64,000 bases of DNA from JADLAT01 sp964348795 (GTDB taxonomy: Bacteria; Pseudomonadota; Alphaproteobacteria; Micavibrionales; Micavibrionaceae), in NCBI GenBank assembly GCA_964348795.1, contig CAYGDY010000001.1, positions 207,152 to 271,151 on the forward strand. Direction: 5' to 3'. Below the pieces are notes generated by a model. That model saw nothing but the letters and a program-made list of their open reading frames with translations, was not told where the DNA came from and did no database searches. The stretch's first letter is position 1, and every line of letters begins with the position of its first letter. Shown one piece after another: positions 41,325 through 50,146 of this stretch. Position numbers and translations under genes: made by a program.

Positions 41325-41693
41325 ATGATTTTCAACAAAGACGAGCCACCAGAAGACGCATTAACACCTTTGAATATAAAGAAAAATCCCAAGCGCCAGA
41401 CCGCCGTGGCGCTGAAAGAAAATGAAAAGCCAGGCTATGCGCCCACTATTTCCGCCGCCGGACGGGGAAAAATTGCCGAGAAAATCCTGCAACTGGCGTT
41501 TGACAACGATATCAAGGTCCGCGAAGACAGCGCACTGGCGGAAATGCTGGCCCATGTCGAACTGGATAGCCCCATCCCGAGCGAGGCGTTTCTGGCTGTG
41601 GCAGAGATTTTATCTTATGTCTACCGTGCCAATGGCAAGCCCAACCCGTTTCATGTTTTACTGGACCCTGAAACACAACACTCACCGGAATGA
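41325..41693 (+). CDS. FlhB C-terminal-domain paralogue (FlhX-like)
   Basis: 122 residues that match only the cytoplasmic end of FlhB. The pairing is visible by eye: 'DNDIKVREDSALAEMLAHVE' here against 'AHDIILFENKPLARTLYDTV' in FlhB, and 'IPSEAFLAVAEILSYVYRA' against 'IPPEQYKAVAEVISYVFKM'. It lacks the membrane helices and the NPTH cleavage site. Such FlhX proteins can replace or modulate the FlhB C-terminal fragment in other bacteria; that role is an inference here. It is first in a plus-strand group with the 85-aa gene, fliO and fliP. Confidence 0.85.
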   Translation: MIFNKDEPPEDALTPLNIKKNPKRQTAVALKENEKPGYAPTISAAGRGKIAEKILQLAFDNDIKVREDSALAEMLAHVELDSPIPSEAFLAVAEILSYVYRANGKPNPFHVLLDPETQHSPE

Positions 41694-41947
41694 ACATGCC
41701 AAAAAGTTTTTTAGATTTTCAAAGAGATTGCGAAACGCTGACCATGAAAATCCGTGAGGCCGAGGACGCCCTGTTCGCGGGCCAGCCTGTCAATATCGCG
41801 CCCATGCAAGGCGCTGTTCAAACATTGTGTCTGGAACTGAAACAAGCCGACTCCTCCACCGCCAAACTCCTCCAGCCTCTTATAGCCGAAATCATTTCAG
41901 CGCTGGGTTCCCTGGCCGAGCGCTTGCAAGACAGACAAAGCGGATAG
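41690..41947 (+). CDS. Small helical flagellar-operon protein
   Basis: 85 residues, unrecognised. It is mostly amphipathic helix ('FQRDCETLTMKIREAEDALF', 'LIAEIISALGSLAERLQDRQ'), with no membrane segment. Its start overlaps the flhX-like stop by four bases (ATGA) and fliO follows, so it belongs to the flagellar operon. The size and helical content would fit an export chaperone (FliT- or FliJ-like), but this is a guess from context. Confidence 0.68.
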   Translation: MNMPKSFLDFQRDCETLTMKIREAEDALFAGQPVNIAPMQGAVQTLCLELKQADSSTAKLLQPLIAEIISALGSLAERLQDRQSG

Positions 41948-41982
41948 TTTTACATCCCTACAGAATCGCGCTAGAAAGAAGC

Positions 41983-42294
41983 ATGGATCAATTTGGCGAT
42001 GCGCCTTCCTTATTCAAAATGCTGTTTGCGCTGGCTTTTGTCGTGGCGCTGATGGGCGGACTGGCCCTACTTTTGAAGCGGCTCGGGTTATCGGGCGCGC
42101 TTCCTGCCTCAAAAGGGGGAAGCCGTTTGAAACTTCTGGAATCCCTGCCACTGGATGCCCGCAGACGGCTTGTCCTGCTTCAGCGCGACAATATCCAGCA
42201 CCTCCTCATTCTGGGAGCCAGTACGGAAATTGTTATAGAAACCGGCATTGTACCGCCCCCGCCCCCGCCACAGGAGACACCCCCCGATGTTTAA
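41983..42294 (+). CDS. fliO: Flagellar biosynthetic protein FliO
   Basis: 103 residues. One N-terminal membrane helix 'SLFKMLFALAFVVALMGGLA' is followed by a cytoplasmic domain 'LKLLESLPLDARRRLVLLQR' and 'HLLILGASTEIVIETGI', the FliO/FliZ pattern. It stabilises FliP during gate assembly. The ATG at 41983 ('AAAGAAGC' upstream) is the start; a longer frame from 41827 reads through a region without homology. It overlaps fliP by eight bases. Confidence 0.9.
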   Translation: MDQFGDAPSLFKMLFALAFVVALMGGLALLLKRLGLSGALPASKGGSRLKLLESLPLDARRRLVLLQRDNIQHLLILGASTEIVIETGIVPPPPPPQETPPDV

Positions 42295-43063
42295 ACGTCT
42301 TGTGATCGTTCTTGGTCTGATGGTTGCACTCAGCCCCGCCCTGTATGCAGGAACGGCGCTGGCCCAGAATATCTCGATTGATCTGGGGCAGGACACGGAT
42401 GGTACTGTCACGGGACGGGTTGTTCAGCTGGTCCTTTTGATGACGGTGTTGTCTCTGGCCCCTTCAATCTTGATTATGATGACCTCTTTCACGCGGATCA
42501 TTGTTGTGCTCTCATTCCTGCGCACCGCTATCGGGATCCAGCAAACGCCGCCTAATACCGTCATGGTGTCCCTTGCGATGTTCCTGACTTTTTTCATTAT
42601 GTCCCCGACCCTGCAGACGGCCTATCAGGACGCCGTTGTGCCGCTTATGGAGCAAAAAATCGATGAACTGCAGGCCTTTGACAAGGGCGTTGCCCCGTTC
42701 AAGACCTTTATGCTTGGGCATGTGCGGTCGCAGGATTTGCGCCTGTTTACGGAGCTCAGCAAAACCACCCCGCCCAAGGACGTTTCACAAACCCCCATTC
42801 AGGTTGTTATTCCGGCCTTTATGATTTCAGAGCTCCGGCGAGCTTTTGAAATCGGGTTTATGCTGTTCCTGCCGTTTTTGATTATTGATCTGGTGACCGC
42901 CGCGATTTTGATGTCGATGGGGATGATGATGCTCCCGCCTGTGACGATCTCCCTGCCCTTCAAGATCATCTTCTTTGTGCTGGTGGATGGCTGGTATCTG
43001 ATTACGGGCTCCCTGATCCGGAGTTTTGATCCGTCTGCGCTTCCCCTGCCGCCAGGGGGATGA
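42287..43063 (+). CDS. fliP: Flagellar biosynthetic protein FliP
   Basis: Core export-gate protein, 258 residues with a signal peptide ('VIVLGLMVALSPALYAGTALA'), then 'LAPSILIMMTSFTRIIVVLSFLR', 'QQTPPNTVMVSLAMFLTFFIM' and 'IPAFMISELRRAFEIGFMLF', all strongly conserved in FliP/SctR. The ATG at 42287 has the RBS 'CAGGAGACACCCC'. The ORF could begin at 42248, but this adds a Pro/Arg-rich stretch. It is convergent with the TPR-protein gene, 7 bp apart. Confidence 0.96.
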   Translation: MFKRLVIVLGLMVALSPALYAGTALAQNISIDLGQDTDGTVTGRVVQLVLLMTVLSLAPSILIMMTSFTRIIVVLSFLRTAIGIQQTPPNTVMVSLAMFLTFFIMSPTLQTAYQDAVVPLMEQKIDELQAFDKGVAPFKTFMLGHVRSQDLRLFTELSKTTPPKDVSQTPIQVVIPAFMISELRRAFEIGFMLFLPFLIIDLVTAAILMSMGMMMLPPVTISLPFKIIFFVLVDGWYLITGSLIRSFDPSALPLPPGG

Positions 43064-43070
43064 CGAACGC

Positions 43071-46000
43071 CTATTGGCCCTTCGGCGCAGACGATGGCGG
43101 GACAGACGGAGACGGGGCGGGCGTGGCACCCGCCTTATAACTTTTCAGGAAATCGGAGAACAAATCCACCTCCTTCACGACACGAAGCAACGTGTCACGA
43201 TCCGCCAGCGCCGCGCTTTTGCGCGGACGTGTAATCACCTCGAACACTTTGGCCTTGTCCGTTTGCATCATGGCATCGGAATATTTTTCCCGCATATTGG
43301 CCAGCGCAATCCGGTCCCCCGCAAGGCTCAGGGCAATCACCCGCTGAAGCACCAGCGCTGTATTGCCTTCCGCCAAAGGACGGGTCAGGGAAATATTTTC
43401 ATCTGTGATCACATCCCCCAAGGCCTCGGCGGCATCATCCCAATAGCCCGCCGCCCATGCAATATCGGCCCGCAACCGGTTGACATCTTTCTCCAACGGC
43501 ATTTCATTTAACAGGGCCATGGCTTGATCCGGACGGCCCTGCAAAGACAGCGCCCTTGCCCTGAGCAACGAGACCACACGGGTATTTTCCGGTTTTTTGA
43601 GAACCTCTGGAAAAGTTTCAATGTTCTGAGCGGCCAGATTGATGGCAGGGAGCGCCTGTGCGGGGTCTTCATCCAAAAGACGGATAGCCGCCAGCCGCGT
43701 AGCAATCCGGAAGGTTTCTGCCGGAGCGGGATGATCCTGTAATTCACGGGCGTAAATCGCCGCAGACCGATCCAGCAAATCCACCTTGACGAGATATTCT
43801 GCCAGACGTTCCATAATCTGTTTTTTGCGTGCATCCTGCGGTATCACGGCTGGAAAGTTTTCATACAGTGTGACCGCGTCCTGCGGAGAGATTTTTTCAA
43901 AGTCCTTGCCTAAAAAAAGACCGGCAAAGATTTCAGTCATATCGCCCGCCACCCGTTTGGCCAGATTGCTTTCCGGCGCGATGAACGCCGAGTCCTGCAT
44001 CAGATTCAATCCCCTGATATATTCTCCGGACTCAAAGTACATCCGGCCCAGCCAGTAATTGACCTGCGCTTCCAATTCATCCCCGCGCCATGCATATCGC
44101 AGGCGTTCCAGCGTATCAATGGCCTTGGTAGGCGGAAGTTCTTTCTTGTCCATCCCCAGACGCATGAAAGCCAGACCAGCCTTCGCCCGATATAATTCAT
44201 CCGGCCCTGTCATCAGGGCGTTCCAGAGTTTTTTTGTTTCCGGTACATTCTTCGCCTGCCGCGCCGCCTCGCCTTTTAGGTACGCAATCGCGGCTTTTTG
44301 CGGCGGCAAAAGCGAGGGCTCGTTTTTATCCAACAGCGCCAGAATATCGTTTCCCAATTTCACATCTCCCCCCCGCAAGGCAATTTCTGCCATGACCGGC
44401 CCCAGACGATTGAGAATAAGATCCGGATATTCTTCCATGACCAGAGTGCTGTCCGGCAGGATTTCAATCGCCTGTTGCCAGTCCCCGAGGTCCGCCAGCG
44501 CATAGGCCCGCCAGAGATTGATTTCCTGAAAGGGCTTGAGCTGTTCATCCGATAAAATCCGGAAGGCTTCCTCGCTCCGCAGGTTCAAAGCCACAGCAAC
44601 ACCGTACAGTGCCTTGTATTCCTGACTTTCCTGTAGCTCCGGCATTAACTCTGCGGCAAACTCCAAAAATCCGAGCGCCTCGGAGCCCATGGCATTGGAG
44701 AGATACATCTTTGCCAGCGTGAGCAGATTTTCCACCTGTCCGGCTTCATCCTGCTCGTTCATTTCTTCCAGCAAAATGGTCCGGTTTGTACCTTGGGCCG
44801 GCAAGCCGCCCAGTTGCCAGCCTTTAAAATCAAAAATCCGTTGCAGATTTAAAGCTGTCTGGGAACCTGCCTTCTTGACTGTGTTGCTGGATTTTTGTGC
44901 CGCCGTTTCGCTCACGAGCGTCAAGCCCTCCGGTCTGGAAATCTCGACCATGCCCGTCACAAGCCTGACATCCAGATCATCGACCTTTGGCATAATGGCA
45001 AGCCCCACAGGAGATTCCAGAACATCAAAATCGACATAATGGCGGGGAAGCCCTCCCAGATCATCAGCAGACCCCACGGTAACAACATACATCATGGTGC
45101 CGGTTTCAGGGTCCGTGACTTTTATCAGGGTCCGTGCCGTTTTGAAAGGCCAGACAAGCTTGCCGCTCCGGATTTGCGTGTCATTGATCTCCGCTCTTTG
45201 CGGCTTCAGTCCTTCGGCAGACAGAAAATCATCCGAGAAGGAAATACGCCATGTCAGTCCCTTGCCTTGCGTTTTCAAATGGTTTTTCTCGGGCAGGGAG
45301 AGCTGATACAATTTACCGCTCGGGGTTTTGATCTCCTTCAAAGGCCCGATTTTTGCCGCCTGCGGCCCCTTGATTTGTGGCTCAATCAAAATATCACTCT
45401 TGTCATTCAGGATATAGACGTGATCATCCTTGAGAAACACCGCCAGACCAAACGCCTGCATCGCAGAGAAAAAAACCGTAGAAGGCACCGTCCGTCCTTT
45501 TTTGTCGGAGGCCGCCCGCGCTACAGGCACCGCTTGCGGCGAAGACAGAACCTGTTCGGAAGGCGTTGAAGGCACAGCCGACAGGGGCAGAACCTTGAGG
45601 GGGGCTGTTACGGTAGGATTTTCAGATTTTTTTTCTTTGCCTGAGGGCGATGTTTTTTCAGATGTTTTTTGCGGGTCCGCATTTGAGGTGTTTTTTTCCT
45701 TCGCAGGCTTTTCCACAGGCGGCGGGACAGGTCCCGAAGGGGGATCGTAAATATCCAGCACCAGACGGTTTCCCGTTTTCATATCCCGCACACGGCTTTT
45801 ATCCGGCGTTGTGATAGCAATCCGCAAGGGTGTTTCGGACTCGACCGAGAGACCCAGAATATTTTCCATCGCCTTCGTTTCGGGGCGCATCAAATGTGCG
45901 GGCTTTTTGAATACGACCCGCACACGGCCCTTATGTGATTGATCCAGCGTATAGGACGGGGGCGAAGACCAGGCAAAAACAAGACGGGAATAGCCCTCGT

Positions 46001-46103
46001 GACGCCCCATGCGCAAGGACACGGTGTCCTGCGCACGGGCCACACCGGATGGCAGGGCCCACAACACACTCACAACCATGATATAAAATCGTACAAGACG
46101 CAT
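43071..46103 (-). CDS. Large exported TPR-containing flagellar-associated protein
   Basis: 1010 residues after choosing ATG 46103. A signal peptide ('FYIMVVSVLWALPSGVARA') precedes an AMIN-like region, 'VSLRMGRHEGYSRLVFAW' and 'LRIAITTPDKSRVRDMKTGN', a fold that often anchors proteins to the cell wall. A Pro/Lys/Thr/Ser-rich linker (about 145-215) follows, and the second half is a long series of helical, TPR-like repeats. It is probably periplasmic. In alphaproteobacteria similar proteins sit next to flagellar/motility genes, and a role in motor or wall anchoring is likely but unproven. It is downstream of cheZ. Confidence 0.85.
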   Translation of the reverse strand: MRLVRFYIMVVSVLWALPSGVARAQDTVSLRMGRHEGYSRLVFAWSSPPSYTLDQSHKGRVRVVFKKPAHLMRPETKAMENILGLSVESETPLRIAITTPDKSRVRDMKTGNRLVLDIYDPPSGPVPPPVEKPAKEKNTSNADPQKTSEKTSPSGKEKKSENPTVTAPLKVLPLSAVPSTPSEQVLSSPQAVPVARAASDKKGRTVPSTVFFSAMQAFGLAVFLKDDHVYILNDKSDILIEPQIKGPQAAKIGPLKEIKTPSGKLYQLSLPEKNHLKTQGKGLTWRISFSDDFLSAEGLKPQRAEINDTQIRSGKLVWPFKTARTLIKVTDPETGTMMYVVTVGSADDLGGLPRHYVDFDVLESPVGLAIMPKVDDLDVRLVTGMVEISRPEGLTLVSETAAQKSSNTVKKAGSQTALNLQRIFDFKGWQLGGLPAQGTNRTILLEEMNEQDEAGQVENLLTLAKMYLSNAMGSEALGFLEFAAELMPELQESQEYKALYGVAVALNLRSEEAFRILSDEQLKPFQEINLWRAYALADLGDWQQAIEILPDSTLVMEEYPDLILNRLGPVMAEIALRGGDVKLGNDILALLDKNEPSLLPPQKAAIAYLKGEAARQAKNVPETKKLWNALMTGPDELYRAKAGLAFMRLGMDKKELPPTKAIDTLERLRYAWRGDELEAQVNYWLGRMYFESGEYIRGLNLMQDSAFIAPESNLAKRVAGDMTEIFAGLFLGKDFEKISPQDAVTLYENFPAVIPQDARKKQIMERLAEYLVKVDLLDRSAAIYARELQDHPAPAETFRIATRLAAIRLLDEDPAQALPAINLAAQNIETFPEVLKKPENTRVVSLLRARALSLQGRPDQAMALLNEMPLEKDVNRLRADIAWAAGYWDDAAEALGDVITDENISLTRPLAEGNTALVLQRVIALSLAGDRIALANMREKYSDAMMQTDKAKVFEVITRPRKSAALADRDTLLRVVKEVDLFSDFLKSYKAGATPAPSPSVPPSSAPKGQ

Positions 46104-46190
46104 GCTTTCAAGCCTGCCACAGCTCACCTGAAAGAACAAGCGCCGTTCAGGTTTCATCCCTTCAAATGGATTGAAATTTTGGCTTGAAGA

Positions 46191-46799
46191 CTAATCGAAT
46201 TCGGAGAGCAGTTTATCAATCTCGTCCTGAGAGATTGCGGTTTCCGGCATTTGCGGGCCATTCAGGAGACGTTCGTCTCCGGTGCGCGTATCGTCTTCGT
46301 CAACAGAACCCGTCCCGCTCTGTTCCCCAAGGACAACGATCAATTTGGCCACTTTTTCCTCGATCGTCCGCAGGGTAGTGACTACTTTTTTAATCCGCTG
46401 TCCTGTAATATCCTGAAACGTACAGGCCTCGTAGATCTTTGTGACTTCATTGGCTAGAATTTCCCCCTCCTCCCCGCCGATGGCAGAGGCTTCACTCTCT
46501 ATGATCTCGCAGGAATCCATGATGGTTCCCGTAGCGGTGGCCGTAGCCGCCACAACAGCGTCCAGCTCGTCTGTCGCGGTGGGAATATGTTTTTCATTGA
46601 TGTCATGGGCCCGCCCCATTCCGATTTCCGCACGGGCTTCTTCTATAATCCGCTTGAGCTCTTTCAATTCATGAAAAATCGTATGACGGTCATCCTCCAC
46701 AGGATGCTCGACCTTTGATAGGACGGAATTGATAATCTTGACCACCTGATCACGGCCATAGGAACTACGCGCCTCTTTGTTTTGCATGGAATCTCCCAT
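46191..46799 (-). CDS. cheZ: CheZ-type CheY-P phosphatase
   Basis: 202-residue helical protein. The catalytic loop is 'FQDITGQRIKKVVTTLRTIE', with Asp130 and Gln134 matching the Asp/Gln pair that dephosphorylates CheY-P. The extreme C-terminus, 'AISQDEIDKLLSEFD', is the CheY-P-binding tail and resembles the EIDxLL motif of FliM. It is separated from cheY by 47 bp in the same direction, and the two probably form one unit. The length and layout fit CheZ. Confidence 0.9.
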   Translation of the reverse strand: MGDSMQNKEARSSYGRDQVVKIINSVLSKVEHPVEDDRHTIFHELKELKRIIEEARAEIGMGRAHDINEKHIPTATDELDAVVAATATATGTIMDSCEIIESEASAIGGEEGEILANEVTKIYEACTFQDITGQRIKKVVTTLRTIEEKVAKLIVVLGEQSGTGSVDEDDTRTGDERLLNGPQMPETAISQDEIDKLLSEFD

Positions 46800-46846
46800 T
46801 TTTTCCCCAAATTCTTTTTATGAATGTCTGTGCTTATGCGATATGA

Positions 46847-47236
46847 CTAAAAATCCCCCAGAACGGCGGCAATTTTACTCTTCAAGGTTTCGGCATTGAA
46901 GGGTTTGACAATATAGTTGTTCACGCCCGCCTGTTTAGCCATAATGACATTTTCCGTTTTACTTTCCGCCGTGACCATAATAAAGGGCACCGTCCTGAAC
47001 GCTTCCGTGGAGGCACGGACCTGTTTGAGAAGCTCCAGCCCTGTCATCGGCTCCATATTCCAGTCCGAAATGACAAGTCCATACGTCTTGGCTTTTATTT
47101 TCTCAAAGGCCATGGAACCATCCGTAGCCTCGTCTACATTGTTAAAACCCAGTTGCTTCAAGAGATTTTTTATAATACGAAGCATCGTACTGTAATCATC
47201 CACAATCAGCACATTCATATTTTTATCAACAGCCAC
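46847..47236 (-). CDS. cheY: Chemotaxis response regulator CheY
   Basis: A single receiver domain of 129 residues. Phospho-acceptor Asp58 is in 'LVISDWNMEPMTGLELL', with acidic Asp13/Asp14, Thr89 ('FIMVTAES') and Lys111 ('YIVKPF'). These complete sites suggest a working CheY that binds FliM. I use the GTG at 47236 because 'AAGGAG' lies nine bases upstream; the longer frame to 47281 and the ATG at 47218 are less likely. A CtrA-like half-matched site is about 110 bases upstream. Confidence 0.95.
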   Translation of the reverse strand: MAVDKNMNVLIVDDYSTMLRIIKNLLKQLGFNNVDEATDGSMAFEKIKAKTYGLVISDWNMEPMTGLELLKQVRASTEAFRTVPFIMVTAESKTENVIMAKQAGVNNYIVKPFNAETLKSKIAAVLGDF

Positions 47237-47338
47237 GATAAACACTCCTTGCTCAAGGCTTACAGAAACACCATCACTCACAATGTACGCAGAAATCGGG
47301 TTTCCCCCTGAAGAAAGACCATTATGCCACTAAAAAAG

Positions 47339-47353
47339 TTAAGGCTTCACTAA
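47339..47353 (-). promoter_or_regulatory. Possible CtrA-type site upstream of cheY
   Basis: On the minus strand it reads TTAG-N7-TTAAC, one base from TTAA-N7-TTAA, about 103 bases before the cheY start. A weak match; such sites can occur by chance. Confidence 0.25.
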
Positions 47354-47442
47354 AGCAAAAGGGCTTCCCGAAGAAATACTTCCTACACAATTTACATGAA
47401 AACAAGGGGCTGAGATACCCTCAAATTTTTGGTCTGCGCGCT

Positions 47443-48192
47443 CTAATTGTCCGGCGGCAGTTCCGGTAATTTCTTTTCCTCGGATAGCATAATGGTAACA
47501 GTTTTGGCGCGTTCGGGACTCATGGCCGCCAACACGGGCGAGAGCTTGCGTTCCGACATTTTAGAGACGACACTCACCAGAACGTCCAGATCCAGCGTAT
47601 CAAAAATACGGGCGGCCTCCTTGGGCTTCATGCCTTCATAGATTTTTACAAGGCTTTTGGCGCGGGCCTGTTCCTCCTCGGATTGCTTGTCCAGAAGAGT
47701 CTCGATTTGTGTTCTGAGTTGCGAGAGTTCCTGATATTTTCTATCGAGTTCTTGCCCTGCCGCCTTCAAGAGCGCCTCCCGCGTTGCCATTTCCTTGTCG
47801 CGTTGTTCCAGCGCCTTGCGCCGCTTTGCCAGATCGTCAAAGACATCTTTTTTGACATCGGTACATTCCTCCGCTTCATCGGCGGCATCACGCCATGGCA
47901 TGGCATCAGAGTCCTTTGCTTCCTCCTTTTTTTCTTCGGCCTTTTCAGGTTTACCTTCTTTGCCTTCTGTGTTTTTACCTGTTTTCCCTTTGGATTCCGT
48001 GGCCTTTGTATCATTCGGGGGGGGTGTTTTTTCTTCGGATTTTTTGGCAGGATCCGGCGCTTTTTCCTCGGCAAAGGCCTGATGGCTCAAGGCGGAAACA
48101 CCCGTTATCAATTCCGCACAGCGCACCGAAAAGGCCAGCACAATGACAACAAAAAGAAACGGGAAAATCCTGTTTTGTGTAAAAAATGTCAT
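47443..48192 (-). CDS. motE: MotE-like periplasmic flagellar protein
   Basis: 249 residues. An N-terminal hydrophobic signal/anchor 'FPFLFVVIVLAFSVRCAEL' is followed by a Lys/Glu/Pro-rich spacer, a coiled coil ('LEQRDKEMATREALLKAAG') and the MgtE-N-like end 'YEGMKPKEAARIFDTLDLDV'. MotE works as a chaperone/guide for MotC in stator function in rhizobia. The stop is followed by a 206-bp gap to cheY. It lies four bases upstream of the stop of the DUF6468 gene, so they are tightly linked. Confidence 0.85.
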   Translation of the reverse strand: MTFFTQNRIFPFLFVVIVLAFSVRCAELITGVSALSHQAFAEEKAPDPAKKSEEKTPPPNDTKATESKGKTGKNTEGKEGKPEKAEEKKEEAKDSDAMPWRDAADEAEECTDVKKDVFDDLAKRRKALEQRDKEMATREALLKAAGQELDRKYQELSQLRTQIETLLDKQSEEEQARAKSLVKIYEGMKPKEAARIFDTLDLDVLVSVVSKMSERKLSPVLAAMSPERAKTVTIMLSEEKKLPELPPDN

Positions 48193-48195
48193 GAG

Positions 48196-48777
48196 CTAGA
48201 CAGCGCCTCCGCCCGACCTGTTTTTATTTTTCCGGAGCGCTTCGTATAAATCCTTTTCCGCCTGAGAGGAAAAATTCCGCTCCGACTCAGGTTCCCGAAC
48301 GGCAGGCTCTTCCTCTTCAAATTCCCGATCCTGAATAAAAAAGGACGGCATTTCGACACTGCCGGAAACCGCAGAACGACTAGGCGCTTCAAAGACCGCC
48401 TCTTCGTGGATTTCATAGCGTTCCGTAACAAAGCCCCCCTGTGGCCGCCCCTGCCCCGCCGCCAGTTTTTCGAGCCGTCCGGCTAGATTATTGCCCGCCT
48501 GATTGATGAGTCTGAGTTCATCGGCCATTTTACGGGCATCGTGCAGGACCCCTTCCAGATTGTCGGCTTCGGTATTCCCCGCCTTTTTCAGCGCCGTAAT
48601 AGCGCGATGGGCTTCGTCGATATTGCGGCTGAGCTCTGCCACAACCCCTTGCAAGGCTTCGCGATGGGCCCGAAACGCATTCAGGCTTTTTGTGAGATGG
48701 ATCGTATAATAGATCGTGGCCCCCAGCGCCAACAGCACCAGAAAATCCATTGCAACCCCGAATAATGCCCCTGTCAT
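48196..48777 (-). CDS. DUF6468 flagellar-operon protein
   Basis: 193 residues, a membrane-anchored coiled-coil protein. The N-terminal helix 'ALFGVAMDFLVLLALGATIYY' spans the membrane, followed by a helical stretch rich in Arg/Glu/Ala ('LQGVVAELSRNIDEAHRAITAL') and a disordered Glu/Arg-rich tail. It matches DUF6468, found next to fliM/fliL in alphaproteobacteria. The function is unknown; a stator- or motor-related role is inferred from position. It is followed by motE with a 3-bp gap. Confidence 0.8.
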   Translation of the reverse strand: MTGALFGVAMDFLVLLALGATIYYTIHLTKSLNAFRAHREALQGVVAELSRNIDEAHRAITALKKAGNTEADNLEGVLHDARKMADELRLINQAGNNLAGRLEKLAAGQGRPQGGFVTERYEIHEEAVFEAPSRSAVSGSVEMPSFFIQDREFEEEEPAVREPESERNFSSQAEKDLYEALRKNKNRSGGGAV

Positions 48778-48808
48778 TCCATCATACTCCCCTCAACACT
48801 ATTGGATC

Positions 48809-49921
48809 TCAATTATCATGTTTTTCCGGCTCTATGTATTTTTCGATCCGCACCGCGATATGATCCTGCTTTTGCCCGACAGGCCCGCGAAACATGGGAA
48901 AATCGCCGCACCGCAGTTCCAGTTCATCTTCGATCCGCGTATTGAACATCACCTTGGACCCTACTTTCCAGTTGAGCATTTCACCCAAAGGCACAAGCTT
49001 CTCTCCCAAAATCGCCTGAAGCTGGACATCGGTTTTGTGGAGTTCCAGAGTCAGGTGGTTTTCCCAGATGGAATCCCGCCCGAATTTTTCCCCCATGAAC
49101 ATCTGGAGAAGCAATTCCCGTATGGGTTCAAGCGTTGCATAGGGGATCAGCACTTCAATCCGTCCACCGCGATCTCCCATATCCACCCGCAAACGCGCCA
49201 GAACGCAAGCATTGCCGCTCTGGGAAATCGTGGCAAAACGAGGGTTCGTTTCCATGCGGTCCAGATTGAAGCTCACGGGGGCCAGCGGGTCAAACGCCGA
49301 AGACAGGTCGCTCAGGGACACCTGTACCATTTTTTCCACAAGCTTTGTCTCGATGGTCGTATAGGGCCGCCCCTCAACCCGAATGGCAGGCGTTCCTTTC
49401 CTTCCCCCCAGCAATACATCCACAATCGAGTAGATCAGGGCACTGTCTGTCACAAACAGGCCGTTATTATCCCACTCCTCCGCCTTGAAGACACAGAGCA
49501 TGGCCGGCAGGGGAATCGAATTCATGTAGTCCCCGAACCGCACCGTAGAGACCTGATCCAAAGAGACCTCCACGTTATCCGTTGTCAAATTCCGGAGCGA
49601 GGTCGACATCAAGCGCACCAGACGGTCAAAGACGATATCCAGCATCGGCAGGCGTTCGTAATTCACCATCGCCGAATTGACGAGCGCCATCATACCCGAC
49701 ATTTCGCCGCCCATCGCGCTGTCATCGTCAAAGCCCAGAAGGGAATCGATCTCTTCCTGATTGAGGATCCGCGTGCCACCATCGGCGGCATCAAAGGCGG
49801 GCACAGCATCAGCCTTGGAATCGACAGCAACATCGTCCGAGGCCATGGCTTCCCATTCCTGCATCATGGCTTTTTCTTCATCGCTCATGGATTCGAGCTC
49901 TGGGGCCTGTGTCTCACTCAT
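48809..49921 (-). CDS. fliM: Flagellar motor switch protein FliM
   Basis: 370 residues. FliM joins CheY-P to the switch. The N-terminal extension is acidic (about 50 residues) and leads to the CheY-P-binding motif 'ILNQEEIDSLLGF' at about 52-64. The middle domain has 'MNSIPLPAMLCVFKAEEWDNN', 'VDVLLGG' and the C-terminal SpoA/surface-presentation domain ends 'GPVGQKQDHIAVRIEKY'. The normal position for the EID motif is nearer residue 10, so the extra N-terminus is notable. It is downstream of fliL (class B repeat between). Confidence 0.95.
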   Translation of the reverse strand: MSETQAPELESMSDEEKAMMQEWEAMASDDVAVDSKADAVPAFDAADGGTRILNQEEIDSLLGFDDDSAMGGEMSGMMALVNSAMVNYERLPMLDIVFDRLVRLMSTSLRNLTTDNVEVSLDQVSTVRFGDYMNSIPLPAMLCVFKAEEWDNNGLFVTDSALIYSIVDVLLGGRKGTPAIRVEGRPYTTIETKLVEKMVQVSLSDLSSAFDPLAPVSFNLDRMETNPRFATISQSGNACVLARLRVDMGDRGGRIEVLIPYATLEPIRELLLQMFMGEKFGRDSIWENHLTLELHKTDVQLQAILGEKLVPLGEMLNWKVGSKVMFNTRIEDELELRCGDFPMFRGPVGQKQDHIAVRIEKYIEPEKHDN

Positions 49922-49992
49922 CTTTCTGTCAAACGCGCTTTCATGTTGTCATGCCCTATAAAAAAGTCTCTGCAAAAATCATACCACTCATC

Positions 49993-50079
49993 CGTCATTG
50001 CGAGGAAGTCTTCAGACTGACGAAGCAATCCAGTTTTTTTCTGGATCGCCACGACTGCTTACGCAGTCTCGCGATGACG
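49993..50079. repeat. Class B palindromic repeat
   Basis: CGTCATTGCGAGGAAGTC ... GTCTCGCGATGACG, closely like the copy at 37718-37805. It lies between fliL and fliM, which are both on the minus strand. Confidence 0.88.
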
Positions 50080-50146
50080 ATATTGTCGAGTTTTTATCTG
50101 AAACAATTCCATATATCCTCTTGTCCTCAATGTAAAACACCTCAGC

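Noticed and set aside
41827..41982. 52-residue extension of FliO
   Set aside because: It overlaps the 85-aa gene in another frame and has no membrane-protein features; ATG 41983 fits FliO.
47401..47440. CTGAGATACCCTC, similar to part of a TPP riboswitch
   Set aside because: The second half of the thi box (GAACCTGATCTGG...) is absent, and no thiamine gene follows on either strand.
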